NCBI RefSeq assembly: GCF_947242115.1
Contig: NC_074716.1
Span: 8,261,501 to 8,325,500 of the forward strand
Length of the DNA: 64,000 nucleotides
Source: Biomphalaria glabrata
Lineage: Eukaryota; Mollusca; Gastropoda; Planorbidae
Direction: 5' to 3'
Position 1 is the stretch's first letter. Each line of letters begins with the position of its first letter. The notes under the pieces were generated by a model. The model saw nothing but the letters and a program-made list of their open reading frames with translations, was not told the DNA's origin and did not search any database. Positions 44,189 through 55,958 of this stretch are shown piece by piece. A program made the position numbers and the translations under genes.

Positions 44189-44260
44189 AGTTTGTGTTAC
44201 ACAGACTAATACGCGGTCGCTGTGGGTCCGTCTTACTCCGATACGCGACGTTCTGGCGCC
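44189..44260 (+). repeat. Solo head fragment of the head/tail element family
   Basis: GAAGTTTGTGTTACACAGACT followed by GCGGTCGCTGTGGGTCCG resembles the head at 5207-5270. No matching tail follows nearby. Confidence 0.35.
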
Positions 44261-44558
44261 GTTGTCGTTTTGGCTCTGAATGTCTTAGACCCGTAATATT
44301 TCTCGATTATTTTCCACAGGACAATTAACATCTACAATCTTGATCAAAATTTTATGGTACATTGTCATGCAAAGTCCCAAAGACGTATTGGCCACAAGAA
44401 AAAATTGTCTCGCGAAAAAAGATGAAGATAGATTTTCTATCACCACACAAGAAAGAGCTGCTGGTTGAAAAACCTTTCTTCGTATTGTTGATGAAATAAT
44501 AACTCCATACGAATAACGTCATGATATGAATTTTAGTCGCCTTTATTGAATCATCAGA

Positions 44559-44808
44559 GGCGCGTTGGCTTGGCTTCCGAACCGGGGTCCGGGGTTCGAA
44601 TCCTGGTGAAGATTGGGATTTTTAATTTCGGGATCTCCGAGTCCCCCCCCCCCCCTCCCCACTCTAATGGGTTCCTGACATTAGTTGGGGAAAATTAAAG
44701 GCGGTGGTCGTTGTTCATGGCTGCATGACACCCTTGTTAACCGTAGGCCTCAGAAACAGATGACCTTTACATCATCTGCCCTTTTGACCATAAGGTCTGA
44801 AAGGGGAA
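44559..44808 (+). repeat. tRNA-derived SINE (family B) with 18-bp target duplication
   Basis: A tRNA-like head (GGCGCGTTGGCTTGGCTTCC) with B box GGGTTCGAATCC, then a body with CTAATGGGTTCCTGACATTA and a 3' region ending ACCTTTACATCATCTGCCC plus a short tail. CTTTATTGAATCATCAGA occurs at 44541-44558 and again at 44809-44826, which fixes both ends. A C14-type run sits inside near 44644. Confidence 0.9.
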
Positions 44809-44826
44809 CTTTATTGAATCATCAGA

Positions 44827-45608
44827 TGGAAAACAATCTCGATGATTCTGGTGGCTTCAGGTTAATTGTCGCAGTTTCTCCAGAAGTCTCCGAAATTCCA
44901 ATAACAAAAATATATTGAGCTATACAGTTTTATGCAAAAAAAAAAAAATATGGCAGTCCCCGGATATCTTGATTCGCATATTTATTTTTATTTTTTTTAC
45001 TATTGTAAGTGTGGCTACATACAAGCTAAGTTTTTCCAAACATACTTTGATGAAGAAATACTTATAATCAACGATGACGAATTTACAATTCACTTATTTG
45101 GCAATTTCGTCTATTGAACAAGACCTAGTGGAAAAAAACTGATTCACTTGTATTACCTTTTTTTTTAAAATTGTAAAATCGAATTTTTGCTAAACAGCAA
45201 TGCTTAAATAATGAATACACTTTATTTCAAAATTAGAAACATTTCACTGTTTTAAAACTATTTATTTTTTGGAGGGCATCATGAGAAACTGGCCGCACAA
45301 GGCATCAAATACTCTAGCTACGCCACTGATATATATATATAAACTTTTAGTCATGTCACAGATGAACACAAGAGTAGATTAAGTTAAGCTGTCATAAATT
45401 TCCTAGTATTGGTCGGATTAACCGTAGACACGTTTACAGTTCTAGGGATTAATACACTTTCTACTATGCGTCAGTAAACTGCAGTTGGCGGGTTGGTGTA
45501 GGCTACATCAATAATCTCAATGTCAGATTTCATGCTTTTTATGGTTGTAACAGCTGTGAGGGTACTTCAAGTTACTTATTTGTCCCCCATTTCCCACCCT
45601 ATCTAGAT
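44827..45608. other. Intergenic; one stray hAT end
   Basis: No gene. CTAGCTACGCCACTG followed by a TATA microsatellite at about 45314-45343 looks like the right end of a hAT element whose left end is not seen. Confidence 0.4.
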
Positions 45609-47074
45609 CAGTGGTTACCAAACTTTTTTGTCTAATAGACCCCTTGCCATGTTTTCTGGTTTACGGTAGACCCCCCTACTTAACTTATATTGCATTTTTT
45701 GCAAATTCACCAGCACCATTTTTTAAAACTTATTTCTAAGTTTCTATTTCTGAGTCGAAGAATGAAAAAGTAATTTAAAGTTGTATCTAAAGCTAGAGAG
45801 TTCTATCTTTTTTATTCATAAAATTCAAATTTAAACCAATTAAAATAACAATTACCGGTAATACATATTGCTGAAATCACCAAAAACACTGGGTCTTCTA
45901 TTTTGCAGGTTCATCGTCCGTTGCTACGGATATTATGATTCATATAGAAATTTGTTGTTTTATGAATTAGTCCTTCAAACATTAAATATTAATTAATTTA
46001 TTAATTTGCCTTAAGTATCATTGTAAAAGTTTTTGCAAAGAGCAGGTTCTCGTGTATTTCTTGATCTTTCACGTGTGGCTCAAATATTGGGTCCGCGGAA
46101 TTGTTTTCATTAACAGAAGAAGGGGCGAAGGTGAGTAACTGGCGCCTAAACCAGTAACTTTGAGCAGGAGGGACTCGTTAGCCTTCGCTTGCAACCCACC
46201 TAGCAGAAGGAAAACTGAATTCAAACCTCTGCTGTCTTGAGGTATACCCAAACACGGCGACCCTTAGACAGTTTGCAGCACACAGCGCTGATCTCTAACT
46301 GTATTGGTCGTTTGCAAAAAATTACGTAAGCATAAGAAGCTTTTAAATTTATAACTCATACCAATAATGTGCCCTTGAACTGCATTGTTGCTTAAAGAAA
46401 TTCGTTTAATAATATCAGTTGTAGGTTTGTGTAAAATATTTAGTTTTTAAAGCTACTTCAACGACTGGTAAAATCAATGTTTTATCTAGTGTTATATAGT
46501 TTTTCCATTTTTTGGCTATAAGTAAAGATATCTTGTAAGACGCTTACAAACCACCATCTTCTCTATATGATGTCGAAGAGAGATTTTGTGGGTCTATTCT
46601 GAACTTTATCTTTGAAAGTTCGAAAGTTTTTCAAACCTTTACCTTTTTATCATGGTTGCATCGTCTCACATGATCCTCCAGTGTAATTAGTTTCATGTCT
46701 TCATAAAAAGTCAGTCAACCGCTTTTTGACAAGGAAGGAATGAATCCCAATTTTAAATAAATTGTAAATATTCTTTTTTTTTTAAACATTAGTTAAATGT
46801 AGACAAAATTAAGCTATTTAAATAAGTATTGAAATTAAATACAACAATATTTCGTTTGATTAGCAGCATAAATATTTAAAGGACTAACTAAGGTACAAAT
46901 TATATATTCGTGTATGAAATAATTATATTAATGGGGTCTGTAAATTGAATCTCGACCTGTTTAATGAAATCCATTATCGCTTAGACCCCCAATTTATTTT
47001 TTTCACTTTCGTAGACCCCTTCTAAGTCTTCGTAGACCCCTGGGGGTCTATATAGACCTCGTTAGGAATCACTG
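45609..47074. mobile_element. Non-autonomous hAT element, 1.47 kb
   Basis: Starts CAGTGGTTACCAAACTTTTT and ends, in inverse, CAGTGATTCCTAACGAGGTC. Subterminal TAGACCCC blocks repeat at both ends. The flanking octamers ATCTAGAT (45601-45608) and ATTTAGGT (47075-47082) match at six of eight. No transposase frame; the 60-codon minus frame inside is fortuitous. Confidence 0.75.
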
Positions 47075-47394
47075 ATTTAGGTGGACGGCGGAGTACGCAG
47101 CTTTTTAGTGGAAATATCTGCCTGGTGTGTGTTAGTGTTTGTTTGTTTGTTTCACGTGGAACCGAATTTCAGATCATAGATAACCTGATTCCTTTATGGT
47201 TTTAGGAAGTGTCTATAGATTTGCATCCATGGAGGCCAATTCATAAATAGCAAGCTATTTGGTATATCCTGTGTACAGAATAGAGACCTACATCTATTTA
47301 TAAGCACTGTATTTCAATAAAGCTTATATAATAATTTGTTTTCGCTTTTCATCATTGTAGAATCAAAACAAAAGGGATTTTTATTAACATTTTT

Positions 47395-47760
47395 ACAACG
47401 CTTTTATCATCTCAGTCTGTCGGTCTGGCCAAAAGTTTGTACACGTTATTTCTCCGACACCCCAGTTTCGGATCAAGCTGAAATTTTGCACAATGATTTC
47501 TTTTACCTGACAACACAAGAATCAATAAATACAAATAACCAATTAGTTTATCTGTTTGGTATCTCAAACAAGGGAATAAAATAGTACTTGAATGAAGAGG
47601 TGCTATAAGCTGAATTAGTCCCCTTTATACTAGGCTGCCGTCTCAGGCTAAGTGAACACAAACATGCTCATAGACTCTACGCTAGCAGAGTGGTTACCGT
47701 GTTGGCTTGAGAAGCATGGGAAGGCTTTAGCTCACTAGAATTCAGGTCTTTCACTTTTTT
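47395..47760 (+). repeat. Dispersed repeat (family C) with tRNA-like right part
   Basis: GTCTGTCGGTCTGGCCAAAA, CTCCGACACCCCAGTTTCGG and TTTGCACAATGATTTC, then a tRNA-like segment near 47683-47755 (CTAGCAGAGTGGTTACCGTG, GAATTCAGGTC). The copy at 59160-60060 has the same order, so the tRNA-like part probably belongs to the element. Confidence 0.6.
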
Positions 47761-47929
47761 TTTAAATTTATTTTTATTAATGCTGTTTTTATTGTTAGTC
47801 TAGATCTATTAAAAATTCAATTACATGACTGACAAAATAATTGATACAAGTAAGCTTAATATAGGTCCCTAACTTTTGTTTGTTTTTTGTAAAGTATTGT
47901 TTATGTTTTTCTTTTTATTTGGTCTAAAT

Positions 47930-48027
47930 ATTTTTTAAAATTCTCCTAATATTCCTCTGAGGTTGTCAATTGTAATCAAACTGAATTTCCATTTGATTGG
48001 ATCAATAAAATTATCTTATCTTATCTT
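47930..48027 (+). mobile_element. LINE 3' terminus with TTATC tail
   Basis: CAAACTGAATTTCCATTTGA, GGATCAATAAAATTA and three TTATC repeats: the common 3' end of the CR1-like LINEs in this window. Confidence 0.6.
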
Positions 48028-48336
48028 TAGGTGGGTTTTTTTTTTTTGCTGCATTGTATAGCTTCATATCATCATATGACTTTTCTTTTTTTCTCTGTCT
48101 GCATTTGATTGCTTTAAGAATGTCAACATGATCTTAACAAGAATATTATGGTCTGTTTAGTAAAATTGCAGTAAAAAAGCAGGTTTCAATATTTTCAGCA
48201 CAAATATCATAAACTAACATAATTGAATGATAATGGTTAATAATCAGACCTCCTTTAGTAGAATCAAATAGAAGCTTTGGAATAATTGTTATCTATAAAT
48301 AGAATCCCTCCCTCTCTGCACTTTCATTACAAAAAG

Positions 48337-48338
48337 AT

Positions 48339-48411
<73 letters not shown>

Positions 48412-48480
48412 GTAGATAGGTAGGTAGGTAGGTAGGTAGGTAGGTAGGTAGGTAGGTAGGTAGGTAGGTAGGTAGGTAGG

Positions 48481-48552
<72 letters not shown>

Positions 48553-48630
48553 GATAATTAATACATACATACATACACACACATACATACATACACACAT
48601 ACATACATACATACATACATACATAGATAT
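48337..48630. repeat. Compound tetranucleotide microsatellite
   Basis: Successive blocks of GATA (~48337-48410), GGTA (~48411-48482), GATA again (~48483-48553) and CATA/CACA (~48563-48628), followed by worn GATT/GATA to ~48700. Long minus-strand frames rich in Tyr, Leu, Ser and Ile here come from the repeat and are not genes. Confidence 0.95.
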
Positions 48631-48700
48631 GTAGGTAGATAGATAATAGATTGATTGATTGATAGATTGATTGATAGATAGATTGATTGATCGATAGATA

Positions 48701-49495
48701 GTGGACTTTGATGTTGACTACTGGGCAGACGTGGCCCTAGACCCCACTTTGTGGTGATGGTGGTCTTACTTTGCTACGCTTCTGCGCTACTTGTCAACGG
48801 CCATTTGAGGTTACTGGTGCCTGGTGGTGCAGACCCTTATAGTCCACCGCCATTTACTTTTGTTAGCTTAACACAGACCCTAGTCCAGTTAAAGGGAACG
48901 AGGCATGGCATAGATCTAGATCTATATTAAGAGACTTAAATTCAGACGGGAACAAGTTTAGGCATGATGCTCAAAACCGAAACACTGGCCTCACCTTCTA
49001 CCAGACGCACCATTTCCCACCATCTTGAATGTCTTGATATTTGATTAGAAATGACATTGTTGAGGTTGCATTCATATTAAACGTCCTTTTCCTACCCCCC
49101 TCCCCTTCCCACATATCCCCTCTTGTTCAGCGTGTTACGGCACTTATGAATAAGTGCGAATTATTTATAGAGAGGTCAAGGTCACACAAGAAGCAGTGTG
49201 ATCCGTCATAAAATATGAAGTAGGAGCAGTGTGTGGTGGGGGGGGGGGGGAGGGGCGGGTAGTAATGTAGCTCTACGTATCATATGTTTGAAATTATCCC
49301 ATCTCCTATGTAACAGGTCTAGCACGACCTATATAGTTTGTTGACCTCTACGTTTACGACACTTAACTGGGTTGCCGTCATTACGCATCATAGACTTGGA
49401 GGAATGAAACATGCAATAGAGAAGGGGGGGGGGCAATAACCGACAGTTTTTTTTTTTGGTCTACATTTGGAATAAACCTAATTAGCTAAGTTTCA
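48701..49495. other. Intergenic, no gene seen
   Basis: Slightly GC-richer sequence with G runs near 49228-49251 and 49424-49434; no exon or known repeat. Confidence 0.45.
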
Positions 49496-49528
49496 GAATG
49501 GCCAATAGAGTTGCACTGCGCTAGAAAC

Positions 49529-49957
49529 TCTGCACTCTATCCAGAAGAAATGAAGAAATTAATTGTAGATAAAATAAATGAGAAATGGACGAGTTCTCAT
49601 CCAAATCACAAGAAAGATGACGCTTACTATAAGCTATCCCGACAAGACCAACGTCTAATCTTTCGACTCAGGACCGGACACAACAGAATGCGACAACACA
49701 TGTTCCGGAAGCTCAAAATTGGAACCAGTGAAATCTGCCCATGTGGAGTATCACCAGAAAATGCCGACCACGTCCTCCAAAACTGCTCTCTTTACCAAGA
49801 GGCCCGTATAAGACATTGGCCCCAAATCACCCCAATAGAAAGAAAACTATATGGAGAGCTCCCTGATTTGGAAACCACTGCGCAGTTCATCTCATGTATT
49901 GGTCTAGTCATATGAACACTCCAACATAACAATGAGAACGATGAAGAAGAAGAAGAA
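49529..49957 (+). mobile_element. Young 5'-truncated I-clade LINE with 33-bp target duplication
   Basis: Encodes the last ~125 residues of the I-clade protein in an open frame (MKKLIVDKINEKWTSSHPNH start, CPCGV, ADHVLQNC, end CIGLVI), then a GAA tail. The 33 bases at 49496-49528 (GAATGGCCAATAGAG and on) recur at 49958-49990. By eye only five base changes separate it from the matching part of the copy at 20086-21374. Confidence 0.92.
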
Positions 49958-50468
49958 GAATGGCCAATAGAGTTGCACTGCGCTAGAAACAAGATTTTCT
50001 TGGCTACAACTCCTGGTCGATTGGTTTGCGCTTCGGACTGTCGTCACAATGGCCCATGCTTAATTGCTGCTATCCCAGAATGGAGAGAGGAGAAAAGGGA
50101 AAGGAAATGGGAGAGGTTTTCATTTCATTGTAACAGATACACTTAATTCAAGGGCTAAAAGGTATGTGGGGGGGGGGGTAAGCTATATGGCAGTAATTTT
50201 GCAGTTCTTTCCATGATATAAGCTTTGTTGTTTAAAGAGAAACTTGTTAAGAATTAGTTGACCATTTAATTTCTTTTTTATTTAGTTTGTCAACATCTTG
50301 CAGTTAAAACATCATTTACATTAATACCAACATTTCTATAGGCAGTGTACACAGGACGATGCATCATTTATGAGAGAGTTTGTGTTGAAACCAGAATATA
50401 TACAGGATTTCAGTCTATTACAGGATAATATGCCATTGCAATAAACACTTAATGTTCTTACATTTTAG

Positions 50469-50617
50469 GCTTATCCCTGCCGGACGTAGGACGCGACCTC
50501 AAGAACGAGAAGATGGCATCCATTAGCAGAACGTCTAACCCTAAGAATTCATACAGAGAAAATGTTTCTATCATAGACATAAATAAATATAGACTGGCCG
50601 ATAATAGAGTTTTATGA
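50469..50617 (+). CDS. Possible terminal exon of an unidentified gene
   Basis: A strong acceptor (TTCTTACATTTTAG) is followed by 48 open codons: LSLPDVGRDLKNEKMASISR, then TSNPKNSYRENVSI and a C-terminus KYRLADNRVL before TGA. Local GC is higher than around it. The translation is hydrophilic and unfamiliar, and could be a cytoplasmic tail. No upstream exon could be linked to it. A chance frame is quite possible. Confidence 0.25.
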
Positions 50618-52284
50618 AACGAAAATTTGTGACTTGCAATTCTGTGTACTTTATTTATGTCTATGAGTTTTGTTTAATCTCTAAGACTGAAGATCATGCA
50701 ATTTTTCAATTTTTCAGAATTCGGAAATCCGAATACAATAGATATACATTTTTTTAAGTTACATGAAGTTATTTCCTTTTTCCAGTCTATATTTATTTAT
50801 GTTTATGGTTTCTATTCTGTCGTCTGCAACACAAATGTACTTATGGAGTTCACACACGTGGTTTCCGGTGATTATTCTACGTGATTGTCCTTGTCTGCTG
50901 CTCTTGTCTACTAGAAATAATATTTAAGGCAAACGGCAGACGATCGTATAAATAGTTTGTTTTTCAATGAAATATTTGACGTATAGACATAGACTATACA
51001 CCAGCGCAAAATCTTGTAAATCCTAGTGATATACCAATAAAAAAGCGAATGTCTTTTATCTGACGATAATGGAGTGCAATATATTAATATAATCTGCATA
51101 GCTGCACAGACACAGCTATGACCTACATGTTTTGTCAGATCTTACGCAGACAAAGCCTTAATGGTAGCTTATTTACTATATTTTATTTCTTTATTCCCAT
51201 GAATTCATTTTAACTAAGAAACAGAAAAGATGTTTTAAAATCCTCTGTTTCGGAGGCTGGCTATTGTCAAGCAATTTTTAAAACTATTTTGACACAATCT
51301 TATCATCCAAAACCATTCAGTGCCCTGTTCCTACTCTTACGCCACTGTGCGCTTCGGCTGGCAGCTCACAAGTGTAGGTAGTTTTCTACAAAAGTTTCAA
51401 TGGAACTTTGTAAAAGCACTGTCATTTGTTTCTGAGAATATTGATAACAAAAAGTAAGGTTAGCGCCCTCTATCTGAATGTATTTAAATGCCCTGACTTG
51501 CTCTGATAATTTCCAACACAATTGTCATTTACAAATGATGCACATATTTTGTTTATAAACTGTAACGGAGAAATTAGGTCAAAGGATTTTCACACTCTGT
51601 TACGTATTCAGAACCATACGGCAAAGCACCGGAAATTCAGTGAACAGAAGACTAGAATAGACAAGAATAGATCGTTTGGGAAATGTAAAACATAAATGAA
51701 AAAAGAAAATGGAACAGGGGCATTAAACATTAGGTCATAGATCTGCTGTCTGAAATAACCTTGGCAATATGAGAACGTGACTTATTTAAGAGTTAATGGG
51801 GTGTGATCATTTGTATCTGGCTTAAAGGCGGGACAATTAAAAGCTGGCATTGCGCATGATTTTTTTTTCTGTATGTGCAGTTAAATGAAAAATTAACAGG
51901 TTTAAATTGTTTAAAGTCAATAACTGTAAAACTAATTAGTTTGAGTTCGATTATTGCTGGTACACGAGTTTAGCTATGGGTCAAGCAATGTAGGTCCACA
52001 GACAATGGGCATCCTCTTTTCTACTATAGGCCTACTAGAGATTTTCATTTATAACAGAAAAACTATAATAACTCGCTTTTTAGATGTTTTCTGATGTACA
52101 TCATAATGAAATGGTGATAAGCGATGTTGTTTTTTAAAAGCCAAATGAGAATTTGCACCTTTTAGGAATGCAGAGTCACATTTCATATCTTAAATGTCTT
52201 TTTAGTTGGCGACACTAATTTTCACTTCAGCGACCTTGACATTGTTTAGTTTATCGTGAAAATCCCATCTAAATGATGTTGATT
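50618..52284. other. Intergenic, no gene seen
   Basis: AT-rich, with no repeat family or exon recognised; the 62-codon frames at 50696 and 50911 show no domain. Confidence 0.4.
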
Positions 52285-52295
52285 TCTTAAAACTT

Positions 52296-52523
52296 CAGGA
52301 GGCGCGGTGACTGAGCGGTGAAGCGCTTGGATTTCGAACCGAAGTCCCGGGTTCGAATCCTGGTATTTTAAAGTTCGGGATCTTTAGGTGCCTCTGGGTG
52401 CCCTCAGCTCTAATGGGTACCTGACATTAGTTGGAGAAAGTAAAGTCGTTTGGTCGTTGTACTAGCCACATGACACACACAGAGACAGAAGACCTTTACA
52501 TCATCTGCCCTATAGATTGCAGG
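52296..52523 (+). repeat. tRNA-derived SINE (family B) with 11-bp target duplication
   Basis: Head GGCGCGGTGACTGAGCGGTG, B box GGGTTCGAATCC, the CTAATGGGTACCTGACATTA body block and ACCTTTACATCATCTGCCC end. TCTTAAAACTT occurs at 52285-52295 and 52524-52534. Confidence 0.88.
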
Positions 52524-52747
52524 TCTTAAAACTTAAACGAGTCCTAAATGATTTGACGTTTATTCCATGTTCGGGGATTTTTTAACGCTGCAATGAATCT
52601 CAGCTTCTTCATTTCTATATTTAAGATGCAGTTCAAATTCATTTAAGCAATGAAATACCATTAGACTAGTAAGAGAAGAAAAGAAGAGAAAGCGGTATAA
52701 AGAAATGTGCGTGCTAAATAATGGAACCTAAGGGTAAAAAAAACAAA

Positions 52748-53627
52748 CAAGGTTACAGAGACAGTTTGTGTGGAAATACAAACTCAAAATCGGCCCCAGA
52801 AGTGGTCCACTTAGGCAGGTAAAAAGGCAGGTTTCAATATTTTCAGAAAGAATATCAGAATGAAATTATATCAAAGGGAAATGACAGAAAAATTGAACAA
52901 GAAGGTTGACAGATCTTGTGAGGTGCCCCAACGGTCCAGCAGACCGGATAGGTGAAAGTGAAGAAGTTTGATGTGAATCTGGCATAACTAATGTCATTTA
53001 GTGATTATCTAATTGATCTACTTGTTCTATAAAGGGTCAATCTCTTTTTCAAAGCCTCAAGAAATTACATTATTCCCGTAAAAAAAAAAATACCCTTCCA
53101 TTAATTCAGTGTTTGATGTTACTACCCCACGCTGCAGTACACTCGATAATATGAAAAACTACTTATTAATTGTTGTTTTAAATTATGTTCAACTTATATG
53201 CATACCAAATAGATTTTTTCTCTTTAAAAACATTTTTGTGTAAATGTAGAGCTTGTAGTAGATAGTATGACAGAACTTTTATAACTTTGCAATTCAAATG
53301 TAAAAAAAAATTAACACCGTTTGCATAAATTTGTTTAAAATATGGTAAATACTTTTCTCCTCTACTAAGTAGCCTCCCGTGTTTGTTACTATTATTAGTG
53401 AACAGTTGTAAAAATGGTGTATTTTTATGAACAAAAACCTAAAAAACTGCTTGCATAGTTGATTTTAAAAAATAAATTTTTCGCTTTCAGAAAAGAAAAA
53501 AGTAGCTGTTGCATCAGAACTTTGAATGGTCTAAAATATGGATTTTCACAATCTTTTCTAGTTGCGAGGTCTAAACGGGACGGACACAGACCACACAAAA
53601 CTAATAGCGTCTCGGGGGCCGTTAAAA
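52748..53627 (+). mobile_element. Member (0.88 kb) of the head/tail element family
   Basis: Head CAAGGTTACAGAGACAG with hairpin GTTTGTGTGGAAATACAAAC; tail GGGGGCCGTTAAAA. Aligns with 11191-11818 but has ~250 extra bases between the head block and GATAATATGAAAAACTACTT. Non-coding. Confidence 0.7.
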
Positions 53628-54039
53628 AGTAGAAGATTGAGAAAGATTTTGAAGTAGATTAAACTATGTCGAAGACGCTACATTGAAGCATCACTGTTGC
53701 CATCTAAACAACTAAAATTATTTAGTGCTACTAGAGTGTCACGTAACGTAAAGCAGTTCTTGCACTAGTTTATTTTTAGATTGAATATTTGCATCGCAAG
53801 GTCATAGGCTATGTTGTTGACGGAATTTCCCTCAGCTTAAAAAAAAAACATTGAAGAATGTTTGGGAAATTCCCGGCGTGCGAAAGGAGATTTCATGGTT
53901 AAAAAAAAAGTCTGGAAGATGGAAATGGTAAAGGGTGTTTAAAGGGTTACATTCGCAGTTTCGAATGGATCGAATGTAATAAATGTATTTACATTAAATT
54001 GTATTGAACATTTATGGAGAGTGTACACACTTAAAGGGA
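53628..54039. other. Intergenic, no gene seen
   Basis: No frame or repeat family recognised. Confidence 0.4.
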
Positions 54040-54400
54040 CTTCTTATGGTCCGACAGTTACGCTGGGCAAGGCACGTATCCCCGTATGTATGACTAAAGC
54101 AGTCTTTTTTTTGATGAGCTGAAAGGTGGTCGACGTCACAGAGGTGCCCCACCGAAACGCTTTAAAGAACAGCTTAGGCGCCTACTTACTTTAACTGGCA
54201 GAACACCTGGTCGCATGCGGCTTCAGAACGAGACAGATGGATGTCGCTTACAAAGGCCGCGGTATACACATTTGAGACCAAAAGAAAATCCGCTGCCGAG
54301 GACAGACGTAGAGCGCGAATAGAAAATCTAAATGGCTATGTCTCCTCTGAATGTGGCAAAATATGTAGGTCACAGTTGGGGCTGCGTTAAAGTGATGCCA
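54040..54400 (+). mobile_element. Pol-like LINE C-terminal fragment, decayed
   Basis: Pieces read VRQLRWARHVSP, ELKGGRRHRGAPPKRFKEQL and, after frame changes, a worn form of the C-terminal region. It is a relative of the copy at 55959-56558 on the other strand. Confidence 0.65.
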
Positions 54401-55958
54401 AGTTCCATAATAGAAGCTTTGCATTTATGTTACAAGGATCTCAGTTTTGAGTGTACACTTCCTATCTTTTACCTCTGACATCAAGAATTTGAGTGTTCAG
54501 AAATTGTTTTTCAAAAAAGTGAACTATATAAAATTAGAACGAAAGAAACGCATTGTATGATCAACACAATATCATCGTAACATAAATAAACACACCATAA
54601 CATTTGCCAGCTAACTAAAGGTGACAGAAAGCTAAAAAAAAATATTAATTTCCAAAAAATCACTACATCCTATTTTTTAAATAAGCCTATATAGCTTATC
54701 AATACTTCTGTACTACGTGCACAGGATACACGGCAACTCCATTGATAAAAATACCCTAAAGGCTCTTGGAAGGCATAGTAGATGCAATGCATTTAGTGAC
54801 GTGTGCATTAATTTGATAAAAATGTATTTTTCTTATTTGTTAAAAAAAATGTTATAGGCTAGTGACATCTGAGCCTTGGCAGTGGCGTAGCTACATGCAT
54901 ACAGAATGTGCATAAAGATTGGACAGCCATTAACTGGTGATTTACGCTAAATGTTGCCAATCATTGACATAGTGTAGCCGGAAGCTTCAAGTGGTCACTG
55001 CGTGTAGCCTCTCTAAATCCCCGCCTCCTAAGCTAACAGAAACTGGCCAAGGCCACTTGAACTCGTGCTACTGTCAAGTATCAATTACATTGGCAGTCAT
55101 TTCAAACTATTTTGTGCTTTACTCTGGGCCGGATTTAAGCTACTTGGAGCCTTGGCAGGATTTTTCGTATAGACCACATCGATCTTTAAAAATAAAAAAA
55201 AAATGTACTTACAAATAATTGTCGAAGCTGCCTCTCTCGTTGAGACATTCTTACATGGGAGTTCATGTCATTTATAATAGATACTAAAGTGATCGATTAC
55301 GTTCTTCCTTTTTTTTTTCATGGGGAGGGGGGAGGAAACCCCTTTCTTTTTTTTTTTTTTTTTGCTAAGCGCACAGGTTTCTGCTACAATGAAATTGTTT
55401 GGGGTGGTTAATAGTTAATACTTCTTTGTATTTTCAGAAGTTAAATCTCGTTACCTTATATCGAACTGCATGTCGGACATGCCTATTAAAGGGGAAAAAA
55501 TTACAGAATTCCTCTTTTCAAAATTAAAAAGTAAATCCTTCAAGTAGATATCTCGAAAACACTTAAATATCAAGCAATAGTATACTTTGCTCAAACTCAA
55601 ATTGAATCACAAAAGTAAACTTCATTTTAAAAAACTTGAATGTGTGGACTGAATGGAGGTTTAAATATGCTTGTCTCTTCTAATTTTAGTTTTTCAAACC
55701 GAAAGTTCTAGAAATGTGACTAAAAAAAATCATTAATAATTATTTCCCCTTATATTATTTACTTTTCTGTGTAGAAAAACGAAGCTACTAGAAGCCAAAG
55801 TGTAAACAAAATCGTATTTATATTTCTGTGACAACCTTATCGTGAAAGTTATACTCGTTTCGCGTGTTTTAAAGAAGAATTATACAATTATTTTACTTTC
55901 CAATTTTTTTTTAAAAATTAAAAAATTAGGTTAAAGAACTAATGGCGTATAATTTAAA
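54401..55958. other. Intergenic with hAT-like ends
   Basis: CAGTGGCGTAGCTACATGCA near 54881 and a GGGCCGGATTTAAGC block near 55125 look like remains of hAT-type ends. T and G runs lie near 55310-55363. No gene. Confidence 0.35.

Noticed and set aside
48289-48624. Two long minus-strand frames rich in Tyr, Leu, Ser and Ile
   Set aside because: They are translations of the GATA/GGTA/CATA microsatellite, open in more than one frame, with no other evidence.
50341-50440. Possible exon before the orphan exon (QCTQDDASFMREFVLKPEYI)
   Set aside because: An acceptor-like CTATAG precedes it, but no usable donor follows and the frame soon stops.
52296-52380. A true tRNA gene
   Set aside because: A and B boxes are present, but the sequence continues into a SINE body shared with 44559-44808 and is bounded by target duplications; no proper acceptor stem was seen.
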